From positions 1,550,001-1,614,000 of the forward strand of contig OY723308.1 in assembly GCA_963210315.1 (NCBI GenBank): DNA of 64,000 nucleotides, written 5' to 3'. Under the pieces are notes generated by a model, which was not told the origin of the DNA, made no database searches, and saw only the letters and a program-made list of their open reading frames with translations. Below are positions 50,390 to 60,530 of the stretch, piece after piece (the stretch's first letter is position 1; each line of letters opens with the position of its first letter). The position numbers and the translations under genes are program-made. Source of the DNA: Rhynchopus euleeides. Lineage: Eukaryota; Euglenozoa; Diplonemea; Diplonemida; Diplonemidae.

Positions 50390-51943
50390 ATGCGCAGCGC
50401 CCTTCTGATTGCCCTGGTGGCAGCCGCCACGCCGGTGCAGGCGAAGGTCCCGCACATTGCGCTGATCCTGGCCGACGACTACGGGTGGGCCAACATCGGG
50501 TACCACAACCCCAACAATGCGGAGGTGGTGACGCCGATGCTCGATGAGCTGGCATCACAGGGTGTGAAGCTGGAGCGCCACTACGCCTACAAGTTCTGCT
50601 CCCCCACACGGTCGTCTCTGCAGACCGGGCGGTACCCGGTGCACGTGAATGACCAGAATGCTGAGCCGACGGTGCGCAACAAGGCTGACCCTGTGGGCGG
50701 GTACGCAGGGATCCCTGTGAACATGACGGGGATTGCACAGAAGATGCGTCTGGCGGGGTACCGTGCGCACATGACGGGTAAGTGGGACGCAGGGATGGCC
50801 ACACCGCGCCACACACCTATCGGGCGTGGGTACGAGTCGTGGCTGGGCTACTTCCACCACTCTAACGACTACTACAAGCAGAACCTGCCCCTCACGTCGA
50901 CTGGCACGTACGACGTGTGCCACAACAAGTACCGTGATCTGTTCCAGAACGACGGCCCCGCACTGGCGTGCAACGACACCAGCGTGTACGAGGAGGAGTA
51001 CTTCATGAAGAACTCGCTGAACGTGATCAACAGCCACAACGTGTCGGAGCCGCTGTTCCTCTTCCACTCCTTCCACCTGATGCACTCCCCTCTCGAGGTG
51101 CCTGGCGACTACCTGAGGCTTTTCGACTTCATCAACGACGGTGTGGAGCAGCGCAGGCAGTACGCCGCGATGGTGAAGTACATGGATGACAATGTGGCCG
51201 CCCTCACCGCTGCCTTCAAGGCACGCGGGATGTGGGACGACCTCCTCATGATCTTCCTGAGCGACAACGGCGGTCCGATCTACTTCGAGGGTGGTGCCAA
51301 CAACTGGCCTCTGAAGGGTGGGAAGATGAGCGACTGGGAGGGTGGTGTGCGTGTGAACGCGTTCGTCAGCGGCGGGTACGTGCCTGAGAGCGTGCGTGGT
51401 AAGACCCACAACAACTACATTCACTTCGCTGACTGGTACACCACGCTGTGCGCCATTGCCGGTGTGGACCACACCGACACGGAGGCGGTGGGTGCAGGGC
51501 TGCCTGCTGTGGACGGGGTGGACGTGTGGGGTGACATCACCGGCACCGCACAGGCACCCGCACGTACCCAGATTCACCTCAGCACGGAGGCACTGATCGA
51601 CGGGGACTACAAGGTGGTGATCGGCAAGCAGCCCATGTCTTCCTGGACGCCTATGAAGTACCCCATCTGGGGCCTCCCCCAGCCTATGTACAAGACGGTG
51701 GATGTTGACCACTGGCCGCAGGACTGCTCCTCGGGCTGCCTCTTCAACATCAAGGACGACCCCAACGAGCGCCTGGAGCTCGCCCATCTGCAGCCGGAGA
51801 AGCTGCAGGAGATGCTGGCAAAGCTGGCCGAGCTCAACAAGTCTTACTACAACCCCGACCGCGGCACCGGTGACGAGGAGTCCTGCACCGTGGCGGAGCA
51901 GAAGTACAGCGGGTACTACGGCCCGTGGGTGGTGGGCCTGTGA
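50390..51943 (+). CDS. Arylsulfatase-like sulfatase 6 (GKWD type, divergent)
   Basis: 517 residues. The ATG at 50390 begins a clear signal peptide (MRSALLIALVAAATPVQA) different in sequence from that of sulfatases 2-5; the long in-frame extension upstream is spacer. Formylglycine site Cys70 in CSPTRSSLQTGR, metal ligands DD at 29-30, GKWDAG from Gly130, and SDNGGPIYFEGG. Distinct blocks are MLDELASQGVKLE, QNLPLTSTGTYDVCHNKYRD, LRLFDFINDGVEQRRQYAAM and KQPMSSWTPMKYPIWGLPQP. It is the most 3' member of the cluster and, with sulfatase 1, the most divergent, so it may differ in substrate. Predicted to be secreted. Confidence 0.94.
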   Translation: MRSALLIALVAAATPVQAKVPHIALILADDYGWANIGYHNPNNAEVVTPMLDELASQGVKLERHYAYKFCSPTRSSLQTGRYPVHVNDQNAEPTVRNKADPVGGYAGIPVNMTGIAQKMRLAGYRAHMTGKWDAGMATPRHTPIGRGYESWLGYFHHSNDYYKQNLPLTSTGTYDVCHNKYRDLFQNDGPALACNDTSVYEEEYFMKNSLNVINSHNVSEPLFLFHSFHLMHSPLEVPGDYLRLFDFINDGVEQRRQYAAMVKYMDDNVAALTAAFKARGMWDDLLMIFLSDNGGPIYFEGGANNWPLKGGKMSDWEGGVRVNAFVSGGYVPESVRGKTHNNYIHFADWYTTLCAIAGVDHTDTEAVGAGLPAVDGVDVWGDITGTAQAPARTQIHLSTEALIDGDYKVVIGKQPMSSWTPMKYPIWGLPQPMYKTVDVDHWPQDCSSGCLFNIKDDPNERLELAHLQPEKLQEMLAKLAELNKSYYNPDRGTGDEESCTVAEQKYSGYYGPWVVGL

Positions 51944-52340
51944 TCTCCCGAGTGACTGAACATCGGCAGTTTTGCAAACCCTCAGAAATCATGAAGCCCC
52001 GGCGTGGATATTCCATTTTGTGGGTGATGCAAAGCGTTCAATTTTGACGATCGACACAACCTCTTGGTTCGACCAATGGTTTGTTTGCAGAGTGTCGGTA
52101 ACGGGTGGGATTGTACCGGGGTCGGCCTGTGTCACCGCAGTTTACTTGTTTAGTGTGAACCAGGTGAAGAGCGGTAACAGTAGTCTTGAGTGACGTCCTT
52201 GCCATCAGTTTTTGGCAAGATGGGGGATGTTCCCTTTGCACGGGGCGGACTTGCGTCAACAGGTCGCAAGCCCGGCACCCAATCCCCGGTTCCATCCTGT
52301 TCCGGCGATCCCATTACCGTTACAGCCTCATGGGTAGTAC
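51944..52340. other. Short spacer after sulfatase 6
   Basis: No gene or recognisable repeat seen. Confidence 0.5.
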
Positions 52341-53517
52341 CAGGGGATAAGATAGGTCTGGTTTTCCGGTTTTCAAAACCAGGGTTTCCCGGTTCCCGGT
52401 TTTCTGGAAAAAAAAAAAGGTCGGTCTCATTTTTGGCGGTTTTTTTGTGACTTTGGGACAGTAAAACAGTCAGAAAAAACGCCATAAAAAAATAGAAAGT
52501 GACCCCATCGTGATCCGCACAGAGCTCAAATAGTCCAAAGAAGGCAGAGAAGCGGAGAAGAAAAAATGGACCTAGCGGGTGGCCCGGTGGGTGGTGATGC
52601 CCTCGTCATGCAGGTCTCTTCTGTTTTGAAGGTGCACACATGGTGGACTCCAGCCACCATGTCTAAGAGGGAGTCTATGACTGCAGTCTGTACTGGAGAC
52701 GGGAGTCTATTTTCCAGCTAATTTACGCTAAGACTCCCGCTAGTTGAGACTCATGGGAGACACACGGTGTACTCCAGCGGAGGTAGGGTAACCTCCGCTG
52801 GAGTTCACCGTGTCGTCTGCCTCTGTGCAGCGTCACTCGGTGCCATCGAATACATGGCGACAGCCCACCAACTCGAGACAGATCTGCTTGTCCGGAGGGC
52901 TGAGACGAGAACACGAACGACTTTCAAGCAGTCTTGAAGGTCGCCAAGCCTATTGGGGGCAACTAACAGATGAGATTTGTTTGTTGCCTGTCGTCACAGC
53001 TAGGTGCCCATCTCCTCGATAACGGAATGTGTGCAGAGATCTCGTGGACCCTTTGGCCATTCTGTCGTGCACCCACTCCACCCACAACGCACACCTGTCA
53101 CGAGTGGTCGCTCCACCGTCCTCCTCCACCCTGAAGGTTGAACCCTCAAGGACCAGTGATCTCCTGCTGGCCGGGCTGCGATACAGCGAAGCCTTCCTAC
53201 TTACAAGCGAATCCAGACTGTAGGGAACAGATGTTCCCTACCGTGGCCTCCGGCGGCTGGGGGGCTCCGCCCCCCAGACCCCCCCTGCGTAAAAAAATTG
53301 CACCAGACCGGTTTTTTGGCCGAGAGTCCAAACTTTCGAAGCAGCTGCTGCGCCTGCCACCAAGCAGCCTCAGTACGACAGGACGCGCGCAGGCACCGGG
53401 CCCTCTCAGACTCTGGGAGGGTTTGCGCGGGTCGCGCGCCGAAGGCGCGCGCGAAAAATTTTCAAAACCAGAAAAACCGGAAAACGGCGCCAGAAAAAAA
53501 GTCTATCTTATACCCTG
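52341..53517. mobile_element. hAT-like non-autonomous element, copy 2
   Basis: Same element as 23409-24597, with CAGGGGATAAGATAG and CTATCTTATACCCTG ends. It is flanked by a 7-bp match GTAGTAC (52334-52340 and 53518-53524), which fits an 8-bp duplication with one changed base. It contains the same nested MITE-like unit (about 52629-52815). A few small indels separate the copies. Confidence 0.85.
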
Positions 53518-56310
53518 GTAGTACACGTGTTTCTTCAAAAAAAAACCTACCTCTGCTACCAATCCAACAGGCTGCCTTCCCACTTGTCGACGGAGGGGTC
53601 CCGGTGACCGACCCCAAAGCTAAGGCGGACCTCCTCTGCAGCCACTACGCCAAGATCAGCGAAGGAAGCGACCAACAGCCACAAGCAGCACACACCCCGC
53701 AGCATGCGAATGACCAGACACCCCCCGAGCTCTCAGCTGCCGAAGACGACTTCTCCAAAGAGGAGCTGAACGCGGCTCTATCCGAACTGCAGGAGCGGAA
53801 ATCCCCAGGGCCTGACGACCTCAACAACGAGCTGCTGATGCATCTGGGCCCCCAGGCACGGCAGGGACTCCTGCATGTGCTCAACCTGTCGTGGAACAGC
53901 GGCATCCTCCCCGACGCGTGGACACGAGCAGTCATCATCCCGATCCTGAAACCGGGGAAGCCAGCAACGGCAGCGTCCTCGTACCGACCAATCGCGCTCA
54001 CCAGCACAGCGTGCAAGGTGCTAGAAAAAATGGTGAAGAGGCGCATGGAGCAGCTCATGCTCGACGACGCCTACCCACAGGTGGAGGGGCACTGCGCGAA
54101 CCAGGCAGGGTTCCAGCGGCTGAGATCGACAACCGACCAACTAGCCTACATCACCCAAACAGCGACGGACGCCCTCTCCTCCGGAAAGGCAGCTGTCACC
54201 CTGTACTTCGACCTCGAGAAAGCCTTCGACAAGGTCAGCAAGCACGCAGTCATCAACAGTGTCAGACGGAAGGGCTTCCCCCCGAAATTCACCAGATGGC
54301 TACACAACTACCTCAGCAACCGCCGAGCCGCCGCACAGGTGCACGGGGTAAGAAGCGACTACTACGACTTCAACAACGGGGTCCCGCAGGGAACAGTGCT
54401 CTCGCCCCTGCTCTTCAACTGCGTGATGGACGATGTATCTCGAGCCATCACCGCCTCCCCTAACATCCACCCAGCGGTGTTCGCAGATGACATCGCAGTA
54501 CTCGTCGTCGGGGACAACTACACTGAAGCCCTAAGCACCGCACAGGGCGCCATATCCACACTCGCCGCCGAAATCCCACTCCACGGGCTGCAGCTCTCCC
54601 CCAGTAAATGCTGCTACACGCTGATGGGAACGACGCCCGCAGCGTTGGGCGAGCACAGACGCATGGAGCTCCCAGACGGCACCCCCCTCCAGCACGAATC
54701 GACAGCGAAGTACCTCGGGGTCTACATCGATGCCTGCCACACGATGACAGACCACGTCGACCACGTCGTGACCACCTGCATGCGACGCCTGAGCATTCTG
54801 CGTATGTTGGCAGGCACTGACTGGGGCTCAAGTGGAGACACGCTGCGCCAGGCCTACCTGACATATGTCTACCCCATCCTGATGTACGCCGCCAGCGTCT
54901 ACACCCCTGGCCTGTCCACGAAGAACCTCAAACGCCTGCGAGATGTCCACCGCATGGCAGCCCTGATCATCACGGGCTGTATGAAGAACACCAGCACGGC
55001 AAAGCTCCTCTGGGAATCACACCTGCGAGACCTCGACCTCGACTTCAAGGTCGCGGTGTGCACAGACCACGAACGCTTCCGCCGCGTGCCCCACTCCCCA
55101 GGATACCGGGCGCAACTAAACACCGGGAACACGGGAGGCAGCTGGCTACATCAGGCACGGAGTCTGGTGAAATCCTCGAAGGTCGACGGGCGCACCCCCC
55201 TGCTGGCCCCCCTGCATGCAGCACACCCCATCCCCCCCTGGGAATGGAACCTGGTGCTGCCACGAGTACACATCCTGGCGACGCTGCCGGGGCTCACCGC
55301 CCCAAAGGCCGCCACCCCGAAAGACACCCTCCGGGACCTGGCAGAGCAGACCATCCAGGCCCTCCCGACATGCGCCTGGCATGTGTACACCGACGGGTCA
55401 GTCTCCAACTCCACATCGCGGCAACAGCAGGGCGGCGCAGGAGCAGCGGTGTACAGCATGCCGGAGGGCCGCCTCAGGAAAAAGCTCGCCTGGCCGGCAG
55501 GACTCCGCTGCATCAGCTACCAGGCGGAGCTGGTGGCCATCAGAGAATCCCTCGCTCACCTATGCACCCTGGTATCCCCAGGCGAAACGATCGCCATCCT
55601 CACAGACTCGCAGAGCGCACTGAACGCGCTGCTGAGCGGCCCGCAGCGAGCGAGAGGATCCACCGAATGGGGCATCTGGAGGTGGTTGAACGAGCTCGCC
55701 CAAACCCACGATGTCACCACCCACCTCCGCTACATCCCGTCACACGTTGGGGTAGCAGGGAACGAACTCGCTGACAAACAGGCGCAAATCGGTGCCTTCC
55801 GGCCGCAGATGGAACCGGTTAGCCTCGCGTCGGCTCGTGTCGTCCTCCGCCGACACATCTACAACGACGCAACGGTGCCCCGCACGGACAGCGTGTACGC
55901 GTACCGTTCGGGAATCGGGGAGACGCGACTGCAACGCCCCGACCTCCGCATGGAGGGACTCACCCGCTTAGGGGAAACCACCATCCGCCGACTCCGGGCC
56001 GACCACCACCGCCTGGTCTACGACCATGACATCCCGGGCACGGCACAACCACCTTGCCAACCCTGCCTGAAGCATGCGCCGGGCCACCCCCCGCCTGGGG
56101 TCTCACTGAAGCACCTCTTCTTCGGCTGCCCCGCGACAGCGTCGGCCCGACACCACCTCACAGCCACAAACGTGCACAACCTGCTGTTGCACAACTGCAA
56201 GGAGGCGCTGCGCTACCTGGCCGAGGCAGGGGTAACGGAGCACGGCGAGAAGGACTACCTGAACGCGTGAACCAAATAACATCATCAGAGAACAAGGGCT
56301 TCGGCCCGAC
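53518..56310 (+). mobile_element. 5'-truncated LINE (RNase H-bearing clade)
   Basis: Includes the RT/RNase H frame and a short 3' tail with a GGGC-TTCG-GCCC hairpin at 56296-56307, a possible RT recognition stem-loop. The 3' limit is uncertain; I see no poly(A) tail or target duplication. Confidence 0.8.
53526..56270 (+). CDS. LINE reverse transcriptase/RNase H, 5' partial
   Basis: Open frame of about 914 codons from the edge of the hAT-like element. It belongs to a non-LTR retrotransposon: linker with VPVTDPKAKADLLCSHYA, then reverse transcriptase with LKPGKPATAASSYRPIAL, FDLEKAFDKV, NGVPQGTVLSPLLFN and the catalytic FADD (bases 54480-54491). RNase H follows, with TDGS at about 55389-55400, an essential Glu in YQAELVAI, TDSQSALNAL and the C-terminal PSHVGVAGNELADKQA. 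A cysteine/histidine cluster (CQPC...HLFFGC) ends the protein. An RNase H after the RT points to the I/Tad/ingi-type groups rather than L1 or RTE. The apurinic endonuclease that should precede the RT is missing, so the copy is 5' truncated or was cut by the hAT-like insertion. No stop interrupts the remaining frame, suggesting a fairly young copy. Confidence 0.93.
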   Translation, partial: RVSSKKNLPLLPIQQAAFPLVDGGVPVTDPKAKADLLCSHYAKISEGSDQQPQAAHTPQHANDQTPPELSAAEDDFSKEELNAALSELQERKSPGPDDLNNELLMHLGPQARQGLLHVLNLSWNSGILPDAWTRAVIIPILKPGKPATAASSYRPIALTSTACKVLEKMVKRRMEQLMLDDAYPQVEGHCANQAGFQRLRSTTDQLAYITQTATDALSSGKAAVTLYFDLEKAFDKVSKHAVINSVRRKGFPPKFTRWLHNYLSNRRAAAQVHGVRSDYYDFNNGVPQGTVLSPLLFNCVMDDVSRAITASPNIHPAVFADDIAVLVVGDNYTEALSTAQGAISTLAAEIPLHGLQLSPSKCCYTLMGTTPAALGEHRRMELPDGTPLQHESTAKYLGVYIDACHTMTDHVDHVVTTCMRRLSILRMLAGTDWGSSGDTLRQAYLTYVYPILMYAASVYTPGLSTKNLKRLRDVHRMAALIITGCMKNTSTAKLLWESHLRDLDLDFKVAVCTDHERFRRVPHSPGYRAQLNTGNTGGSWLHQARSLVKSSKVDGRTPLLAPLHAAHPIPPWEWNLVLPRVHILATLPGLTAPKAATPKDTLRDLAEQTIQALPTCAWHVYTDGSVSNSTSRQQQGGAGAAVYSMPEGRLRKKLAWPAGLRCISYQAELVAIRESLAHLCTLVSPGETIAILTDSQSALNALLSGPQRARGSTEWGIWRWLNELAQTHDVTTHLRYIPSHVGVAGNELADKQAQIGAFRPQMEPVSLASARVVLRRHIYNDATVPRTDSVYAYRSGIGETRLQRPDLRMEGLTRLGETTIRRLRADHHRLVYDHDIPGTAQPPCQPCLKHAPGHPPPGVSLKHLFFGCPATASARHHLTATNVHNLLLHNCKEALRYLAEAGVTEHGEKDYLNA

Positions 56311-58166
56311 CTCCCAGCACCCCCCCCCCCCATCCCAGCCCCACGTCACTTTCCACAGGCCGCCAGGCGCGTCAGCGTCGGCGACCGCCCGCCCCCAGTC
56401 TGAGAGGCATCAGCCGAATCTCGGTGGAGGCGGGCACAAAACAAAAGGGAGAGTCGTCACTGTGCATATCAGCACGGTCCCGCCCTCTGTGCCAGACCAA
56501 CACACCACCAAAGGAAAAGAGGAAGAGGCGACGTAAGGCAATGCCTCCGTGCGGCCAGGAGAACACGAAATAGCGACCCCCTCAACGGGGAATGCTACGA
56601 GCACGGCCAAAAATCGTTCAAATCGTTCAAAAAGTACTTTTTTCCTGACCCACACGGGCCCCGTGGATTATGTTGCGTTCGTTTCCTAAAATCCTTCACT
56701 TCTCTACCAAAAAAAACACAAACAAAAAAAAATCTGACCACTGAACAGCTGTCTCCCCAACCACACCCCTACCCCCCCAACTCCCCTCCCCCATCCTTCA
56801 GTGCCTCCACCACTGCATGGTCTTGGCACGGTTTTTTCATCTGCCAGATTGTTGTGAGATATCCCCGGGAGTTTTCTGAGAGATTCCCAAACGAACTGCG
56901 CGTTGCGGCACCCCCTCCGGAGGCGGGGGTAGGTTCGAAGCGGCACAGCCGTATCGCCATGGGTGGGTTCTGATGGGTCCAGGCTTGTGCACTCAGAAGC
57001 GTTGATATTACGAAGAAACCGCGATTGCACACGCCGAGGGCCCTCTCACTCTTCACCACGCGTATCTGCTTTCGCCACCAGAAGAAGAACAACCAATAGT
57101 ATCTGTGCTGTAACCTCGCGTTGGGGTCCGTCGTTATACCCAATAAAAATCACGCCTGATCAACATGGCGAGACTGTGCACGCCATCGACTGTTCGTCAG
57201 GCGCGGTGGCTGTCGATATCCACAAGAAACGCAAAAATCCAAATCCCCCCCCCCCCCCAATCCCCATCGGGTGTGCCTGTGGCAAAAAAATCTTGTGAGT
57301 GTACTTTCACCACCCCCCCCCCTTCCCCTCCACCTCCACCCCTACCGATATAACGAGACACGAGAACCCCCGAACACTATTTTGTGATTTTTTTTCTATT
57401 TTGCTTGAAACTGGCCCTCAGAACAGAGCGCCGCGCACTCTGGTGCTCTGAAGGGGAGCACAAACCCAGTTGGGGGAAGGGGGGGGGGAGAGGAGAGAGA
57501 GAGGGGGGGGGGAATCGGGGGAGGGGGAGCGAGTGTGGATCTCAGATCACTCCCATCCCCTCCCGTCAGTCACCTCTACGTGCCTCTCTCTCTCTCTCTC
57601 TCTCTCCTTCTCCCGTATGCTTCAAGTGTGAATACCCCCGGAACGAAAATACTCGCACCCTTCTCCCGCTCGCCACTCTCTACGACGCCGATGGCTGGAC
57701 GCAGCATCACTTCCCTTCCAACCCACCCCCTCTTTCGCGCCTCTTGTTTCGACACACCTTTTTTTTGCGCCGGTGGTGAGCTTGGGAGGGGGCCTGGCTC
57801 CTGTGCTGCGTGTGCCTGTCTCAGATACAGGGAGTGTGTGTGGGAGAGAGCGGAGTGGGGGAGTTTTTTCTGGAGGGGGGTTTTTGTCTGAAGAAGTTGT
57901 TCAAGAAAAACAGCAAGAAAAGGACAATCCCACAGCCAGAACTCTCCCACCCACTCTGCCCACGACCCACTGGCATATGCCTCAATCGCCTCCCCTCCCG
58001 AGCCTGAAATGATCCCACCGAAATGGCTTCGTGTTGACCACATGTGGTGGCAGGAAAGAGCGAAAATCATTGGGGGTGTGATGAGGAAAGATGGCTGTTG
58101 TTGGGCACAGCTCGAGTCCATACTAGTGTACTTCTACAGCGCAAACGTTTCCCGCCTCCCTTTTTT
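56311..58166. other. Intergenic spacer
   Basis: No gene seen. It has a CT microsatellite at 57584-57606, A-rich and C-rich runs near 56700-56780, and G runs at 57480-57515. Confidence 0.55.
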
Positions 58167-58417
58167 TTTTGCACATAACACACCTGTGTGGTACGGGAAA
58201 TGCTACGAGGAACGCGATGGACTCGGGACTGCTGCTGGCCTCTCTTGCTATGGTTTACTTATGTTTCGTGCTCCACCTGCTCCACCTCATTCTGCACTTC
58301 AGATGATCCACTTCACGTGGGTTACGGGGTTTGGGACAACGATGATATGTTGTGTCCGACGACAAGGTAAGGTAAGCTCATCGAGGTACACCAAACCGGA
58401 GTTGTCAAATCAAAAAA
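58167..58417 (+). repeat. 251-bp direct repeat, left copy
   Basis: Identical over 251 bp to 62716-62966, in the same orientation, enclosing 4.3 kb with two tandem arrays. It contains a 29-codon frame and ends near a good 5' splice-site match, ACAAGGTAAGG. It could be a recent segmental duplication or the terminal repeat of a large non-coding element. Confidence 0.9.
58217..58306 (+). CDS. Possible 29-residue hydrophobic micro-protein (copy 1)
   Basis: ATG at 58217 encodes MDSGLLLASLAMVYLCFVLH and continues for nine more residues, LLHLILHFR, then stop. It would form a single membrane helix. An identical copy lies at 62766-62855. It is too short to be sure; it could also be the first exon of something larger or chance. 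Confidence 0.25.
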   Translation: MDSGLLLASLAMVYLCFVLHLLHLILHFR

Positions 58418-58439
58418 GACACACCGCCCGAGAGGCAAT

Positions 58440-59225
58440 TGGTGTGACACAACAGCGATGACACAACCACTCTGCCCGAGGGGGCGCGTTTTTAGCGACC
58501 GAGACCTCCTCTCCTGACTGAGGGACACACGATCTGACCGTCTGAGAGACGCAGCATTCTACCCTGCCCGAGGGGCACCCACTCTCCTGACCGAGAGACA
58601 CGCAGTCTTGCCCGAGGGGCACCTGGTTTCCTGACCGAGACAATATTCTGCCCGAGGGGCACTCACTCTCCCGACCGAGAGACACGCAGTTTTGCCCGAG
58701 GGGCACCTGTTCTCCTGACCGAGACAATATTCTGCCCGAGGGGCACCCACTCTCCCGACCGAGAGACGCAGCATCTCGCCCGAGGGGCACCTGTTCTCCT
58801 GACCGAGACAAAAATTTTGCCCGAGGGGCACCCACTCTCCCGACCGAGAGACACGCAGTCTTGCCCGAGGGGCACCTGTTCTCCTGACCGAGACAATATT
58901 CTGCCCGAGGGGCATCCACTCTCCCGACCGAGAGACGCAGCATCTAGCCCGAGGGGCACCTGTTCTCCTGACCGAGACAATATTCTGCCCGAGGGGCACT
59001 CACTCTCCCGACCGAGAGACACGCAGTTTTGCCCGAGGGGCACCCGTTATCCTGACCGAGACAAAACTATGCCCGAGGGGCACCCACTCTCCCGACCGAG
59101 AGACGCAGCATCTCGCCCGAGGGGCACCTGTTCTCCTGACCGAGACAAAAATTTTGCCCGAGGGGCACCCGCTCTCCCGACCGAGAGATACACAATCTTG
59201 CCCGAGGGGCACCAAATCCCGACCG
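58440..59225. repeat. Tandem array A, ~42-bp units in 168-bp higher-order repeats
   Basis: About 16 copies of a ~42-bp unit with the core GCCCGAGGGGCACC and an alternating tail CTCCTGACCGAGACA or CTCCCGACCGAGAGAC. Four units make a 168-bp higher-order repeat (for example 58651, 58819, 58987, 59156). All units are contiguous with no unique spacers. Confidence 0.92.
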
Positions 59226-59679
59226 AGAAGACGACCCTCACACCATGCTCGTGTCAGGTCTCAAGAGGGCCGAAGCCGCGGTTGAGGACAACAACACCCC
59301 CACGCACTGGTTCTAATAAATGACGGCGAGGTGCACGGGGGGATCAGCACGAAGGAGGGGCGCAAAAAGATGGGGATGATGACGCCGTGGTGTTCAAGGT
59401 GGTCCTCCGCCGCTTATGAACGTGACAGCGGGACAGCGCTGCGCCCGTGGCCGCAGCGGATTGAGGACATTCCCATCAGCCATCGAGACTATCACCGCGC
59501 CTCGCCGAAAACCTGCTTCACGCTTGATCGCGCTCAAGGTTTCCAAACGCATACTTCAGCTGGAGGTTCCGTCACAGAGGCGCTGACAAAGGCGGGACCA
59601 AGAGCAACAGTCGGGTGCTGATAAATGGGTCGATACTGATGCAGCAAAGTGACGTCAGTGATATCCAACTCCTACTTTC
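59226..59679. other. Non-repetitive gap between arrays A and B
   Basis: No recognisable gene or repeat. Confidence 0.5.
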
Positions 59680-60530
59680 CTGACCGAGACACGATCTTGC
59701 CGAGGAGCATCGGACCGAGACACCCACTTCTGCCTGAGAGGCACCTAGCCGAGACGCATTTTTCCTGCCCGAGGGGCATCTCGCCGAGACATTACCTGCC
59801 TGAGGGGCACCTGGCCACGACATACCTACAGCTTACGCTTGCGGGGCACCCTGCCTGAGGAGCACCTGGCCAAGACATACATTTCCGCCTACGAGGCACC
59901 CTGCCCGAGGGGCACCTGGTCAAGACACACACTTCCGCCTACGGGGCACCCTGCCCGAGGGGCACCTGGCCAAGACAGACACCTCTGCCTACGAGGCACC
60001 CTGCCCGAGGGGCACCTGGCCAAGACAGACACTTCCGCCTACGAGGCACCCTGCCCGAGGGGCACCTGGCCAAGACAGACACTTCCGCCTACGAGGCACC
60101 CTGCCCGAGGGGCACCTGGTCAAGACACACACTTCCGCCTACGGGGCACCCTGCCCGAGGGGCACCTGGCCAAGACAGACACCTCTGCCTACGAGGCACC
60201 CTGCCCGAGGGGCACCTGGCCAAGACAGACACTTCCGCCTACGAGGCACCCTGCCCGAGGGGCACCTGGCCAAGACATACACTTCCGCCTACGAGGCACC
60301 CTGCCCGAGGGGCACCTGGTCAAGACATACATTTCCGCCTACGGGGCACCCTGCCTGAGGGGCATCTGGCCGCGACATACACTTCCGCCTACGGGGCACC
60401 CTGCCTGAGGGGCACCTGGCCAAGACGCACATTCATGCCCGAGGGACACCGGGCCGAGACATTACATTCCCTGCCTGAGGGACACCTGGCCGAGACACAT
60501 TCCTGCCGAGGGGCACTCACTCCCGACCGC
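59680..60530. repeat. Tandem array B, 50-bp units
   Basis: About 12 regular copies of a 50-bp unit with the core CTGCCCGAGGGGCACCTGGC followed by CAAGACAGACACTTCCGCC, best between 59880 and 60430 with degenerate edges. It shares the GCCCGAGGGGCACCTG core with array A, so both derive from one ancestor. Since 50 is not a multiple of 3, the long open frames across it cycle through all phases and are not evidence of coding. Confidence 0.93.

Noticed and set aside
53526-56270. LTR-retrotransposon origin for the RT/RNase H frame
   Set aside because: The RT motif order, C-terminal RNase H with PSHVGVAGNELAD, absence of protease and integrase, and C-terminal Cys/His cluster fit non-LTR elements.
58440-60530. 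CRISPR-like array
   Set aside because: Units are contiguous tandem repeats with no unique spacers, and the setting is eukaryotic.
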